Source of the DNA: Pseudomonas thivervalensis | Lineage (GTDB): Bacteria; Pseudomonadota; Gammaproteobacteria; Pseudomonadales; Pseudomonadaceae | NCBI RefSeq assembly: GCF_001269655.1 | Contig: NZ_LHVE01000009.1 | Coordinates: forward strand, 186,001 to 250,000 | DNA: 64,000 nt | Direction of reading: 5' to 3' | Shown here: positions 52,903 through 60,769 of the stretch, in pieces | How positions within the stretch are numbered: position 1 is the first letter of the stretch | How the letters are laid out: each line of letters opens with the position of its first letter | Made by a program: the position numbers and the translations under genes | Notes under the pieces: model-generated | Database searches by the model: none | What the model was told of the DNA's origin: nothing | Seen by the model: the letters and a program-made list of their open reading frames with translations, nothing else

Positions 52903-53957
52903 GAGTTTTTCTTCCCGCCGAGAATCAAGGATATGAAGAAGGGCACGCCAATCAGCGACGTGACCACGCCGATGGGAAAAATGGCGCCAGGGATCAGGGT
53001 TTTGCTGATCACCGAACTGGCCGACAGAATCAGTGCACCGGTCAACAAGGACGCCGGCAGGAAGAACCGCTGGTCTTCACCGATCAGCATCCGCGCGATG
53101 TGCGGGCCGACCAGGCCGATGAAGCCGATGGTGCCGACAAACGCCACCGGGAACGAGGCGAGCAGGCTGACCATGATCAACGTCTGGAAGCGCAGGCTGC
53201 GCACGTTGATGCCGAAACTCGCGGCCTTGTCGTCCCCCAGGCGCAGTGCGGTCAAGGCCCAGGCACGCCGGGCGAAAATCGGCAGGGTGACCAGGATCAC
53301 CAGGCAGATCACCCCGAGCTTGGGCCAGGTGGCTTTGGTCAGGCTGCCCATCGTCCAGAACACCACGGCGGCCACCGCTTGTTCGGTGGCGAAGAACTGC
53401 ACCAGCGCCAGCAGCGCATTGAAGGTGAACACCAGGGCGATGCCCAGCAGCACGATGGTCTCGGCGGTGACACCGCGACGCAGACTCAGGAAGTGGATCA
53501 GCAAGGCCGACAGCATGGCCATGATGAACGCGTTCACTGGCACCATGTACTGCGCCGCCAACGGGAACAGGGCTACGCCGAATGCCAGGCCCATGGCCGC
53601 ACCGAAACTGGCGGCAGCGGAAATGCCTAGAGTGAACGGACTGGCCAGCGGGTTGTTGAGGATCGTCTGCATCTGCGCGCCGGCCAGGGACAATGCCGCA
53701 CCGACCGCAACGGCCATCAGCGCCACGGGCAGGCGGATGTCCCACATCACCACGCGAACCTGGGGCGATGCGCTGTCTGGTGAAAACAGCGCGCCGAGCA
53801 CTTCGTCGAGGCTGTAGCGCGCCGGCCCGAGGGCCAGGTCAAGGAGGACGCTGCAGGTCAGCAACAGCGCGAGCCCGCCGAGGATAAGCCGCTTGCGCAG
53901 CACCAGGCGCCGGTAGGTGTCGCGTTGCATCGCCAGGGTTTCGTTCAACGCTGTCAT
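52896..53957 (-). CDS. Iron-siderophore ABC permease, FecCD family
   Basis: A 353-residue membrane protein with about ten hydrophobic segments. VALMAVAVGAALSLAGAQMQTILNNPLASPFTLGISAAASFGAAMGL (near residue 75-120) is the FecCD signature, and GFIGLVGPHIARMLIGEDQRFFLPASLLTGALILSASSV the cytoplasmic loop contacting the ATPase. Only one permease gene is present, so the channel is presumably a homodimer as in BtuC. Its ATG overlaps the binding-protein stop (ATGA). Confidence 0.87.
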   Translation of the reverse strand: MTALNETLAMQRDTYRRLVLRKRLILGGLALLLTCSVLLDLALGPARYSLDEVLGALFSPDSASPQVRVVMWDIRLPVALMAVAVGAALSLAGAQMQTILNNPLASPFTLGISAAASFGAAMGLAFGVALFPLAAQYMVPVNAFIMAMLSALLIHFLSLRRGVTAETIVLLGIALVFTFNALLALVQFFATEQAVAAVVFWTMGSLTKATWPKLGVICLVILVTLPIFARRAWALTALRLGDDKAASFGINVRSLRFQTLIMVSLLASFPVAFVGTIGFIGLVGPHIARMLIGEDQRFFLPASLLTGALILSASSVISKTLIPGAIFPIGVVTSLIGVPFFISLILGGKKNSW

Positions 53958-55141
53958 GGCTGGCCCTCGGTCTGACGCAGGCTGACGGCGTAGCCCGGTT
54001 CATAAGGGACCGGCAGGAACCGCTCGTGCAACTGGCGGAACGAGGCGTCCGGGTCCAGGTCGGCGAACAACGTCGGGTGGAACCATTTGGCCAATTGCTG
54101 GATGGCCACGAACTGATAGGGGCTGTTGTAGAACTGGTGCCAGATGGCGTGGAATGCCTGGTCGTCCTGAGCCTTGATGCCAGCGTAGGCCGGCCGCTGG
54201 GTGTACCACGCCAGTTTTCGCCTGGCTTGGGCCATGTCCGCGCCCGGGCCGACGCCGACCCAATGGCCGCCAGGGGCAAAGGCTTCCCAGTTGGCACTGG
54301 TGACGACGACGTGCGCCGGGTTGGCGACCACCACTTGCTCGGCATTCAACTGGCCGAACGTGGTCGGGATGATGCCTTTGGCGATGTTGTCGCCGCCGGC
54401 CATTTCGACGAACAGGCCGAAATTCTCGTTGCCGAAACTCAGGCAGCAATCATCGGTGTAGCCGCCGATGCGCTCGATGAAGACTTTTGGCCGGGCAGGG
54501 CGGCGCGCTTCAATGACGTCGGTGACGCGCCGGATCTGCTGGTTGCGAAAATCGATGAAGGCCTCGGCCCGGGCTTGCTTGCCAAACAACTGGCCAAACA
54601 GGCGCATGGTCGGTTCGGTGTTCTGCATCGGGTTGTTGCGAAAGTCGACGTAGACCACCGGGATGCCCAAGGCGTCGAGCTTCTCGATGTAGCGCGCATC
54701 CTCGGTGGCATGCTGGGCTTCGATATTGAGGATGATCACATCCGGACGCTGGGAAATCGCCTGCTCGATATCAAAGGTGCCGTCCTCGAAGCCGCCGAAG
54801 GTCGGGATCTTGGCGATGTCGGGGAATTTGCGCAGGTAGGCGCCGTAGGTGTCCGGGTCGGACTGGATCAGGTCCTTGCGCCAACCGACGATGCGTTCGA
54901 TGGGGTTTTGCGTGTCCAGCGCCGCCACCAGGTACAACTGGCGGCCTTCGCCGAGGATCACCCGCCGGACGGGAAGGTGGACCTTGACCTGGCGCCCGAG
55001 CAGGTCGGTCACGGTGGCCAGGGCAGGGTCCGCCTCGACGGCCAGGGCGTTGCGGGGCGTCAGCGAAAGAAACACCACGCCCAGCAGCCCGGCGAACAGC
55101 AGGGCGGCGAGGGTGTGAGGGCGACGAAAAACGGTAACCAT
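53954..55141 (-). CDS. Periplasmic iron-siderophore-binding protein, FecB-like
   Basis: A 395-residue secreted protein with signal peptide (MVTVFRRPHTLAALLFAGLLGVVFLSLTPRNALA) and the type III binding-protein fold: TVTDLLGRQVKVHLPVRRVILG at the start of the mature domain, a central helix, and INLEAQHATEDARYIEKLDALGIPVVYVD-type strand. PFGQLNAEQVVVANPAHVVVTS supplies the C-terminal lobe. It delivers an iron-siderophore to the FecCD/FecE permease. It is 64 bp after the TonB receptor gene in the same unit. Confidence 0.83.
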   Translation of the reverse strand: MVTVFRRPHTLAALLFAGLLGVVFLSLTPRNALAVEADPALATVTDLLGRQVKVHLPVRRVILGEGRQLYLVAALDTQNPIERIVGWRKDLIQSDPDTYGAYLRKFPDIAKIPTFGGFEDGTFDIEQAISQRPDVIILNIEAQHATEDARYIEKLDALGIPVVYVDFRNNPMQNTEPTMRLFGQLFGKQARAEAFIDFRNQQIRRVTDVIEARRPARPKVFIERIGGYTDDCCLSFGNENFGLFVEMAGGDNIAKGIIPTTFGQLNAEQVVVANPAHVVVTSANWEAFAPGGHWVGVGPGADMAQARRKLAWYTQRPAYAGIKAQDDQAFHAIWHQFYNSPYQFVAIQQLAKWFHPTLFADLDPDASFRQLHERFLPVPYEPGYAVSLRQTEGQP

Positions 55142-55205
55142 GGTTCAGGCCTTTACAAAAGCCGGCCCGGACAACGGCGCACGCCGCCACCCCGGCCCGC
55201 AGGTT

Positions 55206-57617
55206 TCAGAAATCAACGGTGGCGGACAACAGCAGCGTGCGCGGTGCGCCTTGGGAAAACGCGCCATAGGAGGCGACCCCTGACCAGTAGGCGCGGTCAA
55301 GCACGTTTTGCACCGTGGCGCGAAAGGTCGTGGGCCGCTCGGCAATGCGCGTGGCATAGCGGGCGCCGACATCGAAGCGGGTCCAGGCATCCAGTGCCTG
55401 GGTGTTGGCCTGGTCGACGTACTGGCGGGCGGTGTAGATCGCGCCGCTGGTCAGCGTCAGCCCGTCGATGCCCGGGGTGTCCCATTCGGCCCAGAGGTTG
55501 GCCTGGACCTTGGGAACGCCCACCGGTGTGTTGCCGCGGTTGGCGGCCACGCCAGTGCGGGTCAGCTCCCCATCGAGCAGCGTCACGCCGCCGAGCAAAC
55601 GTGTGCCCCGGGCAATCTCGCCGGACAGGTTCAGTTCCATGCCACGGTTGCGTTGCTGGGCCTGGACCGAAAACACCCCGTTCGACAACTCACCGCTGGG
55701 TTTCTTGATCTGGAACAGCGCCAGCGTGGCCATGAAACGGTCGTAGTCGAGCTTGACCCCGATCTCCTGCTGGCGGGAGATGTAGGGTGAGAAAACCTCT
55801 TCCGCGTTGGTGGCGGCGGACGGCGCGATATCGCCCTTGCTCAGGCCTTCGATGTAGTTGTAGTACAGCGCGACATGCTCCCAGGGCTTGGCGACGATAC
55901 CGAACAGTGGCGTGGTTTTGCTTTTGTCGTAGGACGGGGTGGTGACGGCGAGGTTGTAGTTGTCCGACTGGATGTTTTGCCGGCGCAGCCCGAGGGTGAC
56001 TTGCAGGCGTTCATCGAGCACCGACAAGGTGTCGGCCAGGGCGACGCCCGACAGTTCGCTCTCGGAGACTTTCGGTGTGTTGGGCTCGGCGAGGTTGGGC
56101 CGGGGCTGGTCGATCGGGTGATAGATGTTCGAGAGGACGGCGGGACCGGAAATAATGCCCCGGGACAACTCGTCGCGATAACGGCTGACTTGCAGCACCG
56201 CGCGGTGGCTGACCGGCCCGGTGTCGAAGCCCAGGCGCGCGCCGGCGTCGACGGTGTAGCGCTGGACTTTGAATTGGTAATAGCCGGGATCTGATGACGT
56301 GTCTCCGGCGGCGTTGATGATGGTCGGGGTCTGGTCGGACATGCGCTCAACCTCGGATTTTCCGCCGCCGGCGTGGGCAAACACCGTCAGCTGGTCGCTG
56401 AGGTCGTACTCGCCACTGAGCAACGCCGATTTGTCCCGGGCCTGGGAGCGTCCCCAGTCCTGGCTGACACTGGTCCGGCCGTTGGCGGCCGAGGGGATCT
56501 GCACGCCGGGGGCGATCCTGAAGGGCCGCGATGCGGCGTCGAACGCTTCCTCCTGATTGATCAGGTCCAGGCTCGTGCGCAGGCGATCCCCTTGGTAGTC
56601 CAGGGAGATGGCGCCGGTACCGACGTTTCGAGACTGCTTGTCGATGGTCGTTTCGCCCTGCTGCAGGCTGCCGTTGAATCTGATCCCGAACCGGCGCTCT
56701 TCACCAAAACGCCGGCTGACGTCGAGGTGGCCGCCCAGTTGCGAGTCCGTGGCATAGCGGCTGGTGAAACGGGTCAGGTCCTCGTCGAGGGCGCGCTTGG
56801 GGACCACATTGATCACACCGCCCACGGCGCTGTTGGGCGACATGCCATACAGCAGGGCGGCGGGGCCCTTGACCAATTCAATGCGCTCGGCGTAATCGGT
56901 GAACACCCGATAATTGGACGCTACGCCGTACACGCCGTCGAAAGCCAGTTCACCGAGGTTGCCTTCGCCCAGCGGAAAACCGCGGATGAAAAACGAGTCG
57001 ACGATGCCGCCCGTCTGGCCAGTGGCGCGCACCGAAGAATCGCGCTCCAGCAAGTCACCCACGGTGACCGCCTGCTGATCCTTGATCATCGTCGAGGTGT
57101 AGCTGCTGACGCTGAACGGCGCATCCATCACTTCGTCGTTGCCCAGCAGCCCGAGGCGCGCGCCGCGGGCGACCTGGCCGCTGGAGTCGGTGGATGGCAA
57201 GTCGGTGCTGCGTCTGCCGGCGGCATCGACGTTGATCTCCGGCAGAGACACTTGACGCAACACCAGCGTGTAGCTCCCATCGTCGCGGGCAATCATCTCC
57301 ACACCGCTGTCACCCAGCAGGCGTGTGAGCGCTTGCGCAGTCGGATAAGTGCCGGACAGTCCCGGGCTGACCAGCCCCTCAGTGATTGACGGCTGGAACG
57401 ACAAGGCAATGCCGACGGCTATCGCAAAACTCGACAGGGCGGGGCCGAGCGGCCCGGGGGCGATGTCATAGGCCCGGGGGGCGATGGCTGCCAGTGGCGC
57501 GGGCACGGCGGCCCAGGCGAATGCCCCGGTGACCGTGCTCAAGGCAAGGCTCAAGAGCACACTGCGTATGACGAGCTTGGACGGACGATCCGGACGCAGG
57601 GGCCGTGCGACGAGCAT
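55206..57617 (-). CDS. TonB-dependent siderophore receptor with signalling (STN) domain
   Basis: An 803-residue outer-membrane receptor. After the signal peptide, residues about 45-125 form the STN domain (PLGPALSSFAIAVGIALSFQPSITEGL, YTLVLRQVSLPEI), which contacts the FecR anti-sigma factor. The plug follows (VSSYTSTMIKDQQAVTVGDLLERD, GAALLYGMSPNSAVGGVINVVPKRA) and then the 22-strand barrel ending in LLLSATVDF. STN plus adjacent FecR and FecI marks it as the trigger of cell-surface signalling by its ferric siderophore. The close paralogue at 60770-62995 lacks the STN domain. Confidence 0.9.
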   Translation of the reverse strand: MLVARPLRPDRPSKLVIRSVLLSLALSTVTGAFAWAAVPAPLAAIAPRAYDIAPGPLGPALSSFAIAVGIALSFQPSITEGLVSPGLSGTYPTAQALTRLLGDSGVEMIARDDGSYTLVLRQVSLPEINVDAAGRRSTDLPSTDSSGQVARGARLGLLGNDEVMDAPFSVSSYTSTMIKDQQAVTVGDLLERDSSVRATGQTGGIVDSFFIRGFPLGEGNLGELAFDGVYGVASNYRVFTDYAERIELVKGPAALLYGMSPNSAVGGVINVVPKRALDEDLTRFTSRYATDSQLGGHLDVSRRFGEERRFGIRFNGSLQQGETTIDKQSRNVGTGAISLDYQGDRLRTSLDLINQEEAFDAASRPFRIAPGVQIPSAANGRTSVSQDWGRSQARDKSALLSGEYDLSDQLTVFAHAGGGKSEVERMSDQTPTIINAAGDTSSDPGYYQFKVQRYTVDAGARLGFDTGPVSHRAVLQVSRYRDELSRGIISGPAVLSNIYHPIDQPRPNLAEPNTPKVSESELSGVALADTLSVLDERLQVTLGLRRQNIQSDNYNLAVTTPSYDKSKTTPLFGIVAKPWEHVALYYNYIEGLSKGDIAPSAATNAEEVFSPYISRQQEIGVKLDYDRFMATLALFQIKKPSGELSNGVFSVQAQQRNRGMELNLSGEIARGTRLLGGVTLLDGELTRTGVAANRGNTPVGVPKVQANLWAEWDTPGIDGLTLTSGAIYTARQYVDQANTQALDAWTRFDVGARYATRIAERPTTFRATVQNVLDRAYWSGVASYGAFSQGAPRTLLLSATVDF

Positions 57618-57661
57618 GGATGGGTGACCCTATGGACGAGATGAAAGGGTTATTCCTGTCT

Positions 57662-57692
57662 TTGCCAGTTGAGATCAAAAAAAGTATCACCC
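57662..57692 (-). promoter_or_regulatory. Candidate FecI-type promoter of receptor 1
   Basis: On the minus strand GGGTGATACTTTT, 10 bp, then ACTGGCAA precede the receptor ATG by 44 bp. The same two blocks at the same spacing, 45 bp from the ATG, stand before receptor 2. Such conservation in otherwise different flanks suggests a shared sigma-factor site. Confidence 0.6.
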
Positions 57693-57717
57693 GGGCAGCA
57701 AAAACTTTTTTGCGGGG

Positions 57718-58695
57718 TCAGGCAGGGGAAAGCGTCACCCAGTAACCGCTCAAATGGCCGGTGACCAGGACCGGGTAGGTTTGCACCAGCATGTTCAGGG
57801 TGCGCTGGGTATCGTTGATGGGGAAGGCGCCGGAAACCCGCAGCTCGGCAATGGCCGGGTCGCAACGCACGAAGCCCCGGCGATAGCGCGCCAGCTCGGC
57901 GACGAAATCCGCCAGGCGCATCTTGTCGGCCATCAGCATGCCTTGGGTCCAGGCGCCGACGTTGCGATCGGTCGGGGTCAACGGGCCGAAGGCCAGGGAT
58001 GAGAAGTCGGTGCGCTGTCCGGCGTTGACGATGAGCGGCGCGGCCTGGCGAGCATTGGCCAGTTCAATCCGCACAGCGCCTTCGAGTACCGCCAGTTGGG
58101 TGCGCGATGGCAGTTGGCGAACGGTGAACCGCGTGCCCAGGGCCTGCATCCGGCCCTCGCGGGTGCTGACCAGGAACGGTCGCCCCTGGGGTGAAGCATC
58201 CGGCGCGGTCTGCACCAGGATTTCCCCTTCACGCACCTGGATGAGCCGCTGCTGGGTGTCGAACAGCACGTCGATGGCCGTGTCGGTATTGAGGGTGAGG
58301 TGCGAGCCATCGGCCAGGGTCAACTCGCGACGCTCGCCCACGGCGGTGTGGTAGTCGGCGGACCATTGCTGCGATTGCGCCAGTTTCCAACTGCCCCAAC
58401 TGGCAGGCACCACGGCCAGCAGCAACGCCAGTTTGCCAAGGGCCGCGCGCCGTTCGGGGCTGCTCGGGCGATCCAGCGCCGACATCGCCAATGACCGTGG
58501 CAAGCCGCCGAGCTTGCCTTGCAGCACTTGTGCACGCGACCAGGCCCGGCCGCGTTCGGGGCTGCTGGCCCTCCAGCATTCCCACTCGGCACGTTCGCTG
58601 TCACTGAGGTCGCGCTCACTCAAGCGCATCAGCCACTCGGCGGCTTCTTCGAGGACCTTCGGATCGAGCGGCGGCTCATGACGTCGGGTGAGCAT
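57718..58695 (-). CDS. fecR: FecR-type anti-sigma/pro-sigma membrane protein
   Basis: A 325-residue single-span inner-membrane protein: an N-terminal cytoplasmic domain (LEEAAEWLMRLSERDLSDSERAEWECWRA), one transmembrane helix near residues 90-108 (LALLLAVVPASWGSWKLA), and the periplasmic FecR domain (VGERRELTLADGSHLTLNTDTAIDVLFDTQQR, LGTRFTVRQLPSRTQLAVLEGAVRI) that ends in a short STN-like part (VSGAFPINDTQRTLNMLVQTYPV). It relays receptor occupancy to the sigma factor. Its ATG directly follows the sigma-factor stop. Confidence 0.87.
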   Translation of the reverse strand: MLTRRHEPPLDPKVLEEAAEWLMRLSERDLSDSERAEWECWRASSPERGRAWSRAQVLQGKLGGLPRSLAMSALDRPSSPERRAALGKLALLLAVVPASWGSWKLAQSQQWSADYHTAVGERRELTLADGSHLTLNTDTAIDVLFDTQQRLIQVREGEILVQTAPDASPQGRPFLVSTREGRMQALGTRFTVRQLPSRTQLAVLEGAVRIELANARQAAPLIVNAGQRTDFSSLAFGPLTPTDRNVGAWTQGMLMADKMRLADFVAELARYRRGFVRCDPAIAELRVSGAFPINDTQRTLNMLVQTYPVLVTGHLSGYWVTLSPA

Positions 58696-59211
58696 TCATT
58701 CCACCAGCATCAGGCACTGCACGAACGCCTGCTTCATGTAGCGCTTGACCGTGATCAGCGAGACGTCCAGCTGTTGGGCGATGTCGTCGTATTTCAGGCC
58801 GCCGATCTGCGACAGCAGGAAGGCCCGTTTGACCGGCGCCGGGAGGGTGTCGAGCATGGCGTCGATTTCGTGCAGGGTTTCCAGCACCAGGAAACGTAAT
58901 TCGGGAGACGGCACTTCCTGGGCCGGCAAATGCGCAAGCGCCTCCAGGTAGGCCCGTTCCAGGGCCTTGCGCTGATACCAGTTGATGAGAATGCCCTTGG
59001 CGACGCAGCTCAGGTAGGCCCGGGGCTGGTCAATGGCCGTGACTTGGGAGGCGAGAATGCGCGTGAAAGTGTCTTGGGCCAGGTCCGCCGCATCCATGGC
59101 GTTGCCCAGTTTCTTCTTCAGCGTGGCGTACAGCCAGCCGTGATGGCCGGCGTACAGCGCTTCAATCACGCGCAGATGATGGTCGTTGTTCGCGGGCAGG
59201 GTTTCGCTCAT
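58696..59211 (-). CDS. fecI: ECF sigma factor, FecI/iron-starvation type
   Basis: A 171-residue ECF sigma factor: region 2 (ADLAQDTFTRILAS for the -10 contact, residues about 40-75) and region 4 (IGGLKYDDIAQQLDVSLITVKRYMKQAF, residues 135-165). The length and sequence fit the FecI group controlled by FecR and a TonB receptor. A Fur-box-like dyad at 59230-59244, 19 bp before the start, suggests repression by iron. Likely targets are the two TonB receptor genes nearby. Confidence 0.9.
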   Translation of the reverse strand: MSETLPANNDHHLRVIEALYAGHHGWLYATLKKKLGNAMDAADLAQDTFTRILASQVTAIDQPRAYLSCVAKGILINWYQRKALERAYLEALAHLPAQEVPSPELRFLVLETLHEIDAMLDTLPAPVKRAFLLSQIGGLKYDDIAQQLDVSLITVKRYMKQAFVQCLMLVE

Positions 59212-59229
59212 GGTTGCGTTTTTTGCAAT

Positions 59230-59244
59230 TGAGAAGTATTCCCA
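59230..59244. promoter_or_regulatory. Fur-box-like dyad upstream of fecI
   Basis: TGAGAAGTATTCCCA agrees with the 7-1-7 Fur pattern TGATAAT-n-ATTATCA at 10 of 14 bases. The extended dyad ATTGAGAAG-TATTCCCAAT (59228-59246) is symmetric at most positions. It lies 19-35 bp before the fecI ATG. Confidence 0.45.
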
Positions 59245-59295
59245 ATGCTAAAGGACAACTTGTCCGTGACGCAAGCGGCATTCGACAACGCTGCT

Positions 59296-60522
59296 TCAGG
59301 TACGCGGGCGGTTCACCGGCCAGTAGCGCAACACGACGACGGGGATCAGTGCCAACACATAAGCCAGGCAAACGAACAGGTAGGTGTACTGCAAGCCGTA
59401 GACCTGGCTGAGCAACCCGCCGGCCGAGATGCCCGCGATCGAAGCGAATTGCGCGGTGCCCTGGGCAATGCCCAGCACGTGACCTTGACGCGAGCTGTCG
59501 GCGGATTTCGAAATCAACGCCATCAGCACCGGCGTGGTGGCGCCCAGCAGCACCCCCCAGATGAAGTAGGCGACGACAAAGATGATGGCGTTGCGCGTGC
59601 TGCCCGCCAGGGCGGTCAGGACGATGCAACCGAGCACGACGTAGAGGATGCGGTGCAAGGTGTCCTGCCGGGTACGGTGCTCGAAATAGCGCGACCAGGC
59701 CGTGGCCGAGAGGATGAAACCCAGCGCCAGCAAGCCGTAGCAGAGGCCGACCACCGAGTTGCTGACGTCGAATACCGAGCTCACGTACAAGGAGAATGAC
59801 GTCTGCGGCAGCATCCGCGCCAACAGCAAGATACCCATGACGCACAGCAACGACAGCAGCGGTGTTCCTTGCCAGACGCTGTCGGTACGACTCGTCGCTG
59901 CCGGGGTTTGGCCGGTCGCGGATTTCTTCACCGGTGGCACGTCCGGCAAGGTCACGGCCGCCACCACCGTGCACACCGCGCACAAGGCCGAGGCGATGAT
60001 GTTGATCCAGAAGAACGTGGCGTAGTCGAGGATCAGGCCCCCGACCACCGCGCCGAGCAATGAGCCGACGTTGGTGGATATCTGCAGGATCGCGAACAGT
60101 CGCGCCCGTCGCGACGGGGCTTCGATGCTGACGCCGTAGGCCTGCGCCGGGGCGATGTACCCGGCGAAGGCGCCTTGCAGGAAACGCAGGATCAGGATGA
60201 CCCAGATGTCACTGCTCAGCGCCAGCCCGAGCTGGGTCAGCGACAGGCCCGCCAGGGCGCGGATCATCATCAGCTTATGACCGTAGCGATCGCCGACACG
60301 GCCCCAGAACGCGCTGGTCAGAATGATGCCCAGCATCGGCCCGACATACACGGCGATGCTGGCGAAGCTGAAGACTGACTCCGAGGACGTCAGCCCGCGC
60401 AGGTGGACCGGCCAGAACGGCCCGCTCATTTCCATCGCACCCATGGAGATGAGCTGGATCGCGAACAGAAGGGAAATCAGGATTTTTACGTTCGAACCCT
60501 GGACGGTACCTGCGTGGGACAT
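59296..60522 (-). CDS. MFS transporter of the siderophore island
   Basis: A 408-residue, twelve-segment MFS protein. YVGPMLGIILTSAFWGRVGDRYGHKLMMIRALAGL is the loop 2-3 signature, and FLQGAFAGYIAPAQAYGVS the family segment of multidrug/sugar or siderophore exporters (MdtG/YhcA-like). Its place just upstream of fecI and between two ferric-siderophore receptors suggests a role in siderophore export or in removing a siderophore after iron release. GAGG precedes the start. Confidence 0.8.
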   Translation of the reverse strand: MSHAGTVQGSNVKILISLLFAIQLISMGAMEMSGPFWPVHLRGLTSSESVFSFASIAVYVGPMLGIILTSAFWGRVGDRYGHKLMMIRALAGLSLTQLGLALSSDIWVILILRFLQGAFAGYIAPAQAYGVSIEAPSRRARLFAILQISTNVGSLLGAVVGGLILDYATFFWINIIASALCAVCTVVAAVTLPDVPPVKKSATGQTPAATSRTDSVWQGTPLLSLLCVMGILLLARMLPQTSFSLYVSSVFDVSNSVVGLCYGLLALGFILSATAWSRYFEHRTRQDTLHRILYVVLGCIVLTALAGSTRNAIIFVVAYFIWGVLLGATTPVLMALISKSADSSRQGHVLGIAQGTAQFASIAGISAGGLLSQVYGLQYTYLFVCLAYVLALIPVVVLRYWPVNRPRT

Positions 60523-60693
60523 GACTCAGCCTCGGTGGTTAATCGCTAGCAAGCGGGTGGGTCAGCGTGTGCTGCAGGCGATGACACGGTCGGCAAGATG
60601 CCCGGCTGCACGAAAGGTTGCAAGAGAGTCGATAGCGCTGCAGCGGCTGTGTGCCCGAGCGTTCTGGTGCTGCCTGAAAAAATAACCGCCGGG

Positions 60694-60724
60694 GGGTGAT
60701 ACTTTTCCGCAGGTCGACTGGCAA
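60694..60724 (+). promoter_or_regulatory. Candidate FecI-type promoter of receptor 2
   Basis: GGGTGATACTTTT (60694-60706), 10 bp, ACTGGCAA (60717-60724), 45 bp before the ATG. Same blocks and spacing as upstream of receptor 1. An A-run stands 13 bp (here) or 15 bp (receptor 1) upstream of GTGATAC in both. Confidence 0.6.
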
Positions 60725-60769
60725 TAGGAGTGATTACCATTTTCTCTCGTTGGAAAGGATCTTTAAGCC

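Noticed and set aside
60721..60745. Fur-box-like GTGATTACCATTTTC before receptor 2
   Set aside because: Only a loose half-site match; the shared block with receptor 1 explains the region better.
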